From JBLIDK01 sp047632595 (GTDB taxonomy: Bacteria > Bacteroidota > Bacteroidia > Sphingobacteriales > Sphingobacteriaceae), in NCBI GenBank assembly GCA_047632595.1, contig JBLIDK010000019.1:1-39862 (forward strand): a DNA stretch of 39,862 nt, given 5' to 3'. Made by a program: the position numbers and the translations under genes. Every line of letters starts with the position of its first letter. Position 1 is the first letter of the stretch. The notes under the pieces are model-generated. The model was given only the letters and a program-made list of their open reading frames with translations. It ran no database searches and was not told where the DNA came from. Below are positions 33,915-39,862 of the stretch, one piece after another.

Positions 33915-34493
33915 ATGAAAAAAGTGGGATTATATTTTGGTTCATTTAATCCAATTCATGTTGGACACTTAATAATTTCCAATTACATGGTGAATCATAC
34001 CAACCTTGATGAAGTTTGGTTCGTAGTAAGTCCACAAAATCCCCTAAAAAAACAAGGAAGCCTTATTAATGTCTATGACCGAATAGAAATGGCAAGACTA
34101 GCAATTGGAGAGGATAATTTAAAACTTCGTGTAAGTGATGTGGAAGTAAACTTGCCCATTCCTTCTTACACCATTGATACTTTGATTTATTTAAAAGAAA
34201 CACAAGCAGAAATTGATTTCTCCATTATTATGGGTGCCGACAATGTTCTTACTATTCAAAAATGGAAAAATTTTGAGGTGCTATTGAGAGATTATCAAAT
34301 TTATGTTTATCCAAGACCTGGATATGGGCAAAAATCGATTGAAACCACTCCAAATATTCACTGGGTTGATGCACCTTTGATGGAAATTTCAAGCAGTTTT
34401 ATTCGAAAATCAATCAAAAATAATAAAAGCGTAAAGTATATTATAAGTGACAAGGTTATTGAGTTTATAGAAAAATCTAATCTCTATTCTTGA
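33915..34493 (+). CDS. nadD: nicotinate-nucleotide adenylyltransferase
   Basis: A 192-residue nucleotidyltransferase of NAD synthesis that joins nicotinate mononucleotide with ATP. The signature GSFNPIHVGHL gives the H15-x-x-H18 motif, and the C-terminal ISSSFIRKSIKN matches the adenylyltransferase ISSTxIR motif. The VVSPQNPLKK and VYPRPGY segments are normal for NadD. The length and the ATG at 33915 fit the family. Its last 10 bases overlap the convergent glucosaminidase gene. Confidence 0.95.
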   Translation: MKKVGLYFGSFNPIHVGHLIISNYMVNHTNLDEVWFVVSPQNPLKKQGSLINVYDRIEMARLAIGEDNLKLRVSDVEVNLPIPSYTIDTLIYLKETQAEIDFSIIMGADNVLTIQKWKNFEVLLRDYQIYVYPRPGYGQKSIETTPNIHWVDAPLMEISSSFIRKSIKNNKSVKYIISDKVIEFIEKSNLYS

Positions 34494-35290
34494 CTTACCA
34501 GTAACTTTTGACCAATGTCAAGATTATTGGATGTCAAACTATTTAGTGCCTTAAGTTTGTCGACACTTAAATTATACTTTTTAGAGATTCCATAAAGTGT
34601 TTCTCCGGAATTCACAGTATGATACCTCTCAGTAGTAACGATTGTAGATTTTGGTAAAGCGTTAGGAATATCATCGCCTTTCACTTCAATTTCCTTTTGT
34701 TTATGATCGTTCTCTTCTGGAATTGGCTTTGGCTTGGGTTGGAGAGTTCGTTTTTGTTTTTTATCTAATTTGTAAAGCTCTTCATCCTCAATAACTCGTA
34801 TTAGCATTTCTGGATATCTTGGATTGGTTGCATATCCAGCTTTTGATAAACCATGTGCCCATGCTTTATAATCTGTAGATTCATAATCAAACAAAAATGC
34901 ATAACGCCTTTTAAGTAAAAAATCACTATGGTCTCTAAACGATTCTAAATGTGACGCATATTTTCTAAAGCAGTCATCTTTTTTGTCGTCATCTCTATAA
35001 ACCTTTGGGCCTTTCCAGGTACTGTGGCATTTAATTCCGAAGTGATTTTTTGCTTTTTGGCTTAAGTAACTGTTGCCGTTTCCGGATTCAATTACCGCTT
35101 GGGCCATAGTTATGCTGGCAGGAATACTTGTACGTTTCATTTCCTTAATTGCAATCTTCTTGTACTTGTCTATATATTCCGTACGACTGTATTTAATCTT
35201 AACACTGGAACAAGAGGACAAAAGAAACAGTGAAATGAGTCCCAAACTTAATAATGAACGACTATTTTTTTCTTGCAACAAGTAAACCAT
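34484..35290 (-). CDS. GH73-type glucosaminidase with LysM domain, lipoprotein
   Basis: A 268-residue exported cell-wall hydrolase. The lipobox is LFLLSSC (Cys 27), then the catalytic GH73/FlgJ-like domain (residues 38-165) with MAQAVIESGNGNSYLSQKAK, whose Glu is the likely acid, then NHFGIKCHSTWKGP and FRKYASHLESFRDHSDFL. A Pro/Lys-rich linker (TLQPKPKPIPEEN) and one C-terminal LysM (YHTVNSGETLYGISKKYNLS...NNLDIGQKLLV) follow. It should cut the peptidoglycan glycan strand from the periplasm side. The start is 29 bases inside the upstream O-methyltransferase gene, suggesting coupling. Confidence 0.9.
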   Translation of the reverse strand: MVYLLQEKNSRSLLSLGLISLFLLSSCSSVKIKYSRTEYIDKYKKIAIKEMKRTSIPASITMAQAVIESGNGNSYLSQKAKNHFGIKCHSTWKGPKVYRDDDKKDDCFRKYASHLESFRDHSDFLLKRRYAFLFDYESTDYKAWAHGLSKAGYATNPRYPEMLIRVIEDEELYKLDKKQKRTLQPKPKPIPEENDHKQKEIEVKGDDIPNALPKSTIVTTERYHTVNSGETLYGISKKYNLSVDKLKALNSLTSNNLDIGQKLLVSQE

Positions 35291-35897
35291 CTCTTATAGG
35301 TAGTAAAACGTTTTCAACTCTAGAATCAGTATGTATCTTTTGGTTATAGTCTACAAGCGCTTTTGTATCCTTGTCTAGCTTTTCATTTAAAACCTTAGCA
35401 CTCCAAAGAACATTATCGGCAATAATAAAACCACCTGGTTTCACTTTATCGATTGCCAAATCGTAGTAATTTGAGTAGTTTTCTTTGTCTGCATCAATAT
35501 AAACAAGGTCAAATTGATCTTTTAAAGTTGGAATAATATCTAAGGCATTACCAATAAGGTATTGAATCTTATCAGAATACATTGATTCTTTAAAGTATCC
35601 TCGAACTCTTTCTTCAAGCTCCTCATTCACATCAATTGTGTCAATTCTACCCAATGAAGGCAACCCTTCCGCAAAGCAAAGAGCTGAATAACCTGTATAG
35701 GTACCAATCTCCAGAATGCGTTCTGGCTTGATCATATGAGACAACATCGAAAGGACTCTTCCTTGCATATGTCCTGCCAACATTTGTGGCAATAGCACAT
35801 CACTATGAGTATCTCTATCTATTTTATCCAATAATTTGGAAGCTGCAGATGCATGTTGATCTACGTAGGCACTAAGGGTTGGTTCTAAAAAATCCAT
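35262..35897 (-). CDS. class I SAM-dependent O-methyltransferase
   Basis: A 211-residue methyltransferase of the caffeoyl-CoA/catechol O-methyltransferase type. The SAM motif is ILEIGTYTGYSALCFAEGL, followed by the acidic motif RIDTIDVNEE, then LVYIDADKENYSNYY with the metal-binding Asp, and ADNVLWSAKVL. All three metal ligands common to this family appear present. The acceptor is unknown. It lies one base after the LuxE-like gene and overlaps the glucosaminidase by 29 bases, so the three genes form one message. Confidence 0.92.
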   Translation of the reverse strand: MDFLEPTLSAYVDQHASAASKLLDKIDRDTHSDVLLPQMLAGHMQGRVLSMLSHMIKPERILEIGTYTGYSALCFAEGLPSLGRIDTIDVNEELEERVRGYFKESMYSDKIQYLIGNALDIIPTLKDQFDLVYIDADKENYSNYYDLAIDKVKPGGFIIADNVLWSAKVLNEKLDKDTKALVDYNQKIHTDSRVENVLLPIRDGLLVARKK

Positions 35898-36800
35898 TTA
35901 TGAAAGTAGTAAATTACAGCCTCTAATATCAGAGTTGTCAAACCTTCCTAAAATTTCAAATTCTCCACTTGTTGACATTCTGCCTAAATCATCAGTAGCA
36001 ATAAATGAGCAACTATTGATATTTGCCAGGTCAATAATATTAATTCCACCTGTTCTGTTCGCTGGTTTTTTTGCAAAAGGATCCGCTATATCCCTAATAA
36101 TGACCTTCATCCATGGTGGAGTGGCAAACATACCAGATTTTCTAGAATAGGCTTGAGACAGAATTTCACACATTCCATATTCACTATGAATTTCTGCACC
36201 AAAAAACTTTTCTTTTAAGGTAGAATGTAGTTCTTCTCGAATTAATTCTTTCCCATGACCTTTCATTCCTCCTGTTTCCATAACAATTAATTGTTGTTTG
36301 AATTTATCTGAAAAAGGAATATTAGTTAGGCCAAGTAAAGCATGAGTTACTCCAATTAGCAGCACTTTTCTACCCTTTTGTATTTCATGAATCAAATTTT
36401 TCTTTAATTCATCCAGTTGATTTAGATAAAACCCACTGTTTTTATGTGCGCCATTTTCAAATAGATGATTCACCATATAGATTAAGGATGAATCTTTTTT
36501 CTCCAGATAGCCTGGAAGCAAGGCAAGAATTGTATAGTCAGCTAATTCGCCATAAAAATGTTTGAAGCCAGAAACAATACTCTTATTGTAAACACTTAGG
36601 TCTTTAATATAGTGCTCAGCTTTTGTTTCAGTTGTGGTTCCACTGCTTCGAAATATAGATTCTGCTTCATTTGAAGGAAATGAGCAAACTTGATGATTTT
36701 TGAAAAATTGTATAGGCAAAAACGGAATTTCGTTTAGTCTACGCGGATTATTCTGATTTAAATGAGCACAAAACTCCTTATAAATTGGATTGTTCAGCAC
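35898..36800 (-). CDS. LuxE-like acyl-protein synthetase, start uncertain
   Basis: A 300-residue ANL-fold-related protein from the GTG at 36800. RSSGTTTETKAEHYI is the adenylate-binding loop, KVLLIGVTHALLGL, METGGMKGHGKELIREELH, SEYGMCEILSQAYS and TDDLGRMSTSGEFEILGR follow in the order of LuxE-domain proteins, which activate acids. In front of the GTG the same frame stays open to 36917 and encodes IDNIFSISSDAEFEKLALET and YSFQV, which reads like the conserved family N-terminus, yet contains no ATG, GTG or TTG before 36800. Either translation begins at a rare codon (ATT, ATA or ATC) or the true start was lost. It is first of the operon with the O-methyltransferase. Confidence 0.8.
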   Translation of the reverse strand: MLNNPIYKEFCAHLNQNNPRRLNEIPFLPIQFFKNHQVCSFPSNEAESIFRSSGTTTETKAEHYIKDLSVYNKSIVSGFKHFYGELADYTILALLPGYLEKKDSSLIYMVNHLFENGAHKNSGFYLNQLDELKKNLIHEIQKGRKVLLIGVTHALLGLTNIPFSDKFKQQLIVMETGGMKGHGKELIREELHSTLKEKFFGAEIHSEYGMCEILSQAYSRKSGMFATPPWMKVIIRDIADPFAKKPANRTGGINIIDLANINSCSFIATDDLGRMSTSGEFEILGRFDNSDIRGCNLLLS

Positions 36801-36949
36801 TTGAAATGAGTAGGTCTCTAAGGCTAGTTTTTCAAATTCGGCATCTGAACTAATTGAAAATATGTTATCTATTTGTGGAATGATAGCTGATTTTACATCA
36901 AAACTAATGCGAATACGTTAATTTTAGTGATAATATTTAACTTTATTGC

Positions 36950-37441
36950 ATGAGAGTTTCACTTTTCATTTTTATATTAATTACTATTTGTAGTTGTAAA
37001 CCAACTGACAACCTGAGTGATATCCCTAGAATTTTCGATTCTTCAGAGATAAAAAATACTGGAAATACCGGTAAAGACAGCTTAATATTATTGAATTTCT
37101 CGTTTGAAGATGGGGATGCTAATATTGGTTTAAAGGAAAATGAAAACACGCCTCCTTTCAATATTAATTTATTTGTTGAGTATTTTGAAAAGTCGGATGG
37201 GGAATTAAAAAAAGTCACAATTACAGACTCAGATGGCAAAATAGACACTGTTGATTTTAATGGTCGAATTCCTTTTTTAAATAAAGATGGAAACCTTGTT
37301 AGTGTTACTGGTGAAATTGAGCACAAGGTAAATGTGGCATTTGCAGGAAGTGACACCATTCAATTTAGGTATTATATTGTGGATCGACTTCAAAACACAA
37401 GTAATAAGATTACAACTGAAGAAATTATCTTAATCCGTTAA
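36950..37441 (+). CDS. small lipoprotein, 163 aa
   Basis: The lipobox is ITICSC (Cys 16), then KPTDNL. The mature part is acidic and beta-rich: SLILLNFSFEDGDANIGLKE resembles the calcium-binding-looking FEDGDGDIG motif common in Bacteroidetes lipoproteins, and EHKVNVAFAGSDTIQFRYYI is a strand pair near the end. I do not recognise a named family. It has no partner gene on the plus strand and is divergent from the LuxE-like gene. Confidence 0.7.
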   Translation: MRVSLFIFILITICSCKPTDNLSDIPRIFDSSEIKNTGNTGKDSLILLNFSFEDGDANIGLKENENTPPFNINLFVEYFEKSDGELKKVTITDSDGKIDTVDFNGRIPFLNKDGNLVSVTGEIEHKVNVAFAGSDTIQFRYYIVDRLQNTSNKITTEEIILIR

Positions 37442-37558
37442 GTGCTGAATCACTATAGTTTAAGTGAACCTGCGTGATTGTTTTTAAATTTTTTTTCAAT
37501 TTTATGCTAATAATTTAGATTTCATGTTCTAATATTAGGCCCTGAAACAGAATTAACG

Positions 37559-37840
37559 ATGACAAACAAAATCATTGATTATAGCAAATTGACTCCAGAG
37601 CTTTTAGAATTATTGACCACAAAGTTTCCTTTGGGGTATGATAATTCAGATATTATTAAGTTTAAGAATGCCGCCAAAGAAATGGTTGAGGCTGTTCGAA
37701 TTGAAACTGATGATACCATCTACCTAGTAAAAGTGGGTAAAAAATTAATTGCCGAAATGGAAGCCTTTATGGACGACGATGACGACAATGATGATAATAC
37801 TCCAGATGAAATAGATCTTGATGGAGTAGATGGGGACTAA
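37559..37840 (+). CDS. small acidic protein, conserved in Bacteroidetes
   Basis: A 93-residue cytoplasmic protein. The first two thirds (SKLTPELLELLTTKFPLGY, then IIKFKNAAKEMVEAVRIETDD, TIYLVKVGKKLIAEM) form a compact alpha/beta unit that I remember as recurring across flavobacteria, sometimes mislabelled DNA primase; no primase motif is visible. The tail is strongly acidic (DDDDDNDDNTPDEIDLDG). The start at 37559 is the only ATG. It is not clearly in an operon. Function unknown. Confidence 0.7.
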   Translation: MTNKIIDYSKLTPELLELLTTKFPLGYDNSDIIKFKNAAKEMVEAVRIETDDTIYLVKVGKKLIAEMEAFMDDDDDNDDNTPDEIDLDGVDGD

Positions 37841-37886
37841 TCCAATAAAGAATTAGCCACCTCTTACTATTCAATAAATAAATTTC

Positions 37887-38174
37887 TTAGAATTGCAAAG
37901 TATCTACGGTAGTTAATTGACCAGTTGTTACACTTACGTTTGTTTTAGTAACTGTAACTGAATCATAAGTTGCCGTTACGGTATACTCACCTCCATCTGT
38001 AGTAATTTCAATTTCTAAAATTTCAACATTTACTTCAATAAAATTACCAGGAGCATCTGTTAGGTAAAATTTCGCTTTTGAAGATTGCTCAGCTTTATCT
38101 GATTTACAAGAAACCATTGTTAAAAATGGCACTACCATTAAAGCTGGAATTAAATATGATTTTACATTTTTCAT
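37887..38174 (-). CDS. short DUF4382-like lipoprotein
   Basis: A 95-residue lipoprotein with lipobox TMVSC then KSDKAEQ. The segment AKFYLTDAPGNFIEVNVEIL, then EIEI, is the beginning of a DUF4382 domain, normally about 150 residues. After that the sequence becomes a Thr/Val-rich strand repeat (YTVTATYDSVTVTKTNVSVT) and stops, so most of the domain is absent. It may be a truncated copy or a small relative. The frame downstream of the stop does not continue the domain in an obvious way. Confidence 0.6.
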   Translation of the reverse strand: MKNVKSYLIPALMVVPFLTMVSCKSDKAEQSSKAKFYLTDAPGNFIEVNVEILEIEITTDGGEYTVTATYDSVTVTKTNVSVTTGQLTTVDTLQF

Positions 38175-38319
38175 AATTATTGATTGTTCTTTGATACTCT
38201 AAGTGCAATTTGCTTGATAAAAATTGTAAAATTCTTCAATATTTTTATAACATATTGATTTTATAGTGGTTACAGGCTAGCGCAACAATTTAAAAGAAAG
38301 TAAAAAGTTTAGCTATTTT

Positions 38320-38355
38320 GCCATAATGAAAAAACCATTTTCATTATGGCCTTTT
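38320..38355 (+). terminator. strong hairpin with T-rich tail, upstream of ssrA
   Basis: A perfect 13-bp stem (GCCATAATGAAAA, 38320-38332, with 38338-38350) around AACCA, followed by CTTTTTG. It has the form of a plus-strand rho-independent terminator, yet no plus-strand gene ends nearby (the last one stops at 37840 and a minus gene lies between). It may insulate ssrA or end an unseen small RNA. Confidence 0.6.
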
Positions 38356-38464
38356 TGTTTATTTTTAATAATAAACAATCTTGAAGATAAACTGTCTTAT
38401 ATTTAATAGCTTTGAGATTGTAAAAGAGAATTTGTTCTTATTTTACTAGTCTGCATAAAATTAT

Positions 38465-38829
38465 GGGGTTGTCAGGTTTCGACAGGCCGGACGATTTTAT
38501 CGTAAGCATGCCGGGTGTTGTTGGTATTACCCGTGAAAAAAACTTTCACACTTTTAATTGGCGAAAATAATTTTGCCATGGCTGCCTAAACAATAGTTTA
38601 GAATAGTCATCGTCTCTCAGTACCACCCTTCTTGCTGGGACTGAATAGAGGCGTCGAAATGCGAGAATAGCTGGTAGGTTGCTACGAACTACAGGCGAAA
38701 CAAAGTAGCTAGGGGCTTTATTAGGTGGGTTTCGGGACCTTGATTGCCATGAAAATTAATACGAAAATAAGCATGTAGAAGGCGGTTTAACACCGTGTTT
38801 GGACGAGGGTTCGATTCCCTCCAACTCCA
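38465..38829 (+). ncRNA. ssrA: tmRNA
   Basis: The 5' end GGGGTTGTCAGGTTTCGACA and the 3' end GAGGGTTCGATTCCCTCCAA with CTCC and discriminator A are the two halves of the tRNA-like domain; GGGGTTG pairs with CAACTCC. The tag reading frame is at 38560-38589: GGC GAA AAT AAT TTT GCC ATG GCT GCC TAA, giving GENNFAMAA. CCA is not encoded (the genome has CAA after the discriminator). It rescues stalled ribosomes together with SmpB. The length of 365 bases is normal. Confidence 0.95.
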
Positions 38830-38892
38830 CAAATGAGTATTGAGTGTGAGTAACGAGCAAGAGCGAGTTACTCATGCGAAAAACTCATTTGT
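38829..38892 (+). other. nested hairpin directly after ssrA
   Basis: An outer 10-bp stem, ACAAATGAGT (38829-38838) with ACTCATTTGT (38883-38892), encloses an inner 8-bp stem TGAGTAAC/GTTACTCA (38847-38854, 38867-38874). The outer stem begins with the last base of mature tmRNA. There is no T-run, so it could be a processing signal or a weak terminator. Confidence 0.5.
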
Positions 38893-38969
38893 CCCTCAGA
38901 ACTCACACTTAAATTCCAACTCAAACCGTATTTCTCGCGTATGATCAGCAGGACTACTCAAAATAGACA

Positions 38970-39147
38970 GTCATTTCGACTGTAGGGAGAAATCTTCCCT
39001 AACGCTTACTCATTTCTTAAATGCGAAGTTTTGATTACAATTTTATTAAAAATATAATTCGTGATTGTTTAATTTAATAACTTTAATAATACATTTTTCA
39101 TAAATGAAGGAAGATTTCTCTCTTCGTTGCACTCCGTTCGAAATGAC
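38970..39147. repeat. 178-bp inverted-end element, copy D
   Basis: The left end is GTCATTTCGACTGTAGGGAG and the right end CGTTCGAAATGAC at 39147. The interior belongs to a second type (CGCTTACTCATTTCTTAAA, GTTTAATTTAATAAC, TTTTTCATAAATG). It lies in tandem unit 1. Confidence 0.85.
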
Positions 39148-39306
39148 TGCCATGGGGTGGGTGTCTTTTTTCCAAACACAACGTTTCCTGGCTCACTCAA
39201 ACATTTGTATTGATTCTTGCTAAAACGGATAAACTCACTCAAGACTCTAACTCAAACTTAAACCGTATTTATCGCTTATGATCAGCAGGACTACTCAAAA
39301 TAGACA

Positions 39307-39484
39307 GTCATTTCGACCGTAGGGAGAAATCTTCCTTAACGCTTACTCATTTCTTAAAAGCGAGATAAAGATTACACGTTTATTAAATTTATAACTCGTG
39401 ATCGTTTAATTTAATAACTTTAATAATACATTTTTCATAAATGAAGGAAGATTTCTCTCTTCGTTGCACTCCGTTCGAAATGAC
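39307..39484. repeat. 178-bp inverted-end element, copy E
   Basis: Same ends as copy D with GACCGTAGGG in the left arm. The interior differs from D mainly in the 30 bases after CTTAAAAGCGAG. It lies in tandem unit 2. Confidence 0.85.
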
Positions 39485-39643
39485 TGCCATGGGGTGGGTG
39501 TCCTTTTTCCAAACACAACGTTTCCTGGCTCACTCAAACATTTGTATTGATTCTTGCTAAAACTGATAAACTCCCTCAAGACTCTAACTCAAACTTAAAC
39601 CGTATTTATCACTTATGATAAGCAGGACTACTCAAACTAGATA

Positions 39644-39821
39644 GTCATTTCGACCGTAGGGAGAAATCTTCCTTAACGCTTACTCATTTCTTAAAATCGA
39701 GATAAAGATTACACGTTTATTAAATTTATAACTCATGATTGTTTAATTTAATAACTTTAATAATACATTTTTCATAAATGAAGGAAGATTTCTCTCTTCG
39801 TTGCACTCCGTTCGAAATGAC
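39644..39821. repeat. 178-bp inverted-end element, copy F
   Basis: Nearly identical to copy E (for example AATCGAG for AAGCGAG). It lies in tandem unit 3. Confidence 0.85.
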
Positions 39822-39862
39822 TGCCATGGGGTGGGTGTCTTTTTTCCAAACACAACGTTTCC

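Larger units (their letters stand above)
38923..39862. repeat. 337-bp tandem repeat, about 2.8 copies, runs off window
   Basis: AAACCGTATTT recurs at 38923, 39260 and 39597, an exact period of 337. Each unit has one 178-bp inverted-end element and a 159-bp spacer that includes GTTTCCTGGCTCACTCAAAC. Units two and three are most alike. The last copy is cut by the window end. No open frame in the 1 kb looks like a gene. Confidence 0.9.

Noticed and set aside
37448..37496. Possible terminator AATCAC...GTGATT followed by T-rich sequence after the 163-aa lipoprotein
   Set aside because: The stem is only 6 bp with a 20-base loop; too weak to list as a feature.
38923..39862. Regular repeats that could suggest a CRISPR array
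   Set aside because: The period is 337 bp, spacers are near-identical rather than unique, and no cas gene is in view.

Overview
The window is AT-rich DNA from a member of the Bacteroidetes, most likely a marine or aquatic Flavobacteriales-type bacterium. The evidence is two type IX secretion (T9SS) cargo proteins (type B and type A sorting domains), many short lipoproteins with Cys-Lys-Lys style lipoboxes, DUF4835, the Bacteroidetes-type omega subunit, promoter boxes of the form TAnnTTTG with a TTTG element upstream, almost no Shine-Dalgarno sequences, and a tmRNA whose tag begins GENN. No species is claimed.

Layout. 1-2.4 kb: the end of a probable shikimate kinase gene meets a minus-strand operon (rlmD, an unknown gene, a PyrR-like phosphoribosyltransferase) whose genes overlap by a few bases. 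2.5-7 kb: a T9SS type B cargo protein faces a minus-strand run of kbl, pheS and a Rieske-fold-like lipoprotein that lacks the usual histidine ligands. 7.2-9.85 kb: a decayed two-component array on the minus strand. Its order of transcription is an ethylene-receptor-like sensor kinase (broken), an intact single-domain response regulator, a receiver-histidine kinase (broken) and a second regulator (broken). 10-13.3 kb: a plus-strand group of a secreted cupin, two tandem MbnP-like lipoproteins, an SPFH protein and a DUF4920 lipoprotein, closed by a strong terminator. 13.3-19.6 kb: a glycosyltransferase and cyanophycin synthetase (minus), divergent from cyanophycinase, isoaspartyl peptidase and a BtuF-like binding protein, the latter three joined by TAATG or similar overlaps. 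Together these can make and fully break down a cyanophycin-like Asp-Arg storage polymer. 19.6-26.4 kb: core minus-strand genes (hydrolase, fabI, recN, DUF4835, coaBC, rpoZ, bamD). 26.6-28.2 kb: pckA. 28.7-31.8 kb: lipoproteins and a T9SS type A protein. 32.4-33.8 kb: an ECF sigma / anti-sigma pair. 33.9-37.4 kb: nadD, a GH73-LysM glucosaminidase, an O-methyltransferase, a LuxE-like protein and a lipoprotein. 37.5-38.2 kb: two small genes. 38.47-38.83 kb: ssrA (tmRNA).

The two most interesting signals are (1) the wreck of an ethylene-binding-domain histidine kinase and its partners, in which every ligand-site residue I know from plant ETR1 is still present at the same spacing while the kinase half is destroyed, and (2) a family of intergenic elements, each exactly 178 bp, with conserved imperfect inverted ends and divergent interiors. 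Three of these elements sit in a 337-bp tandem array downstream of ssrA that runs off the window end.

All calls come from reading the sequence and from memory of protein families; no database search was run.
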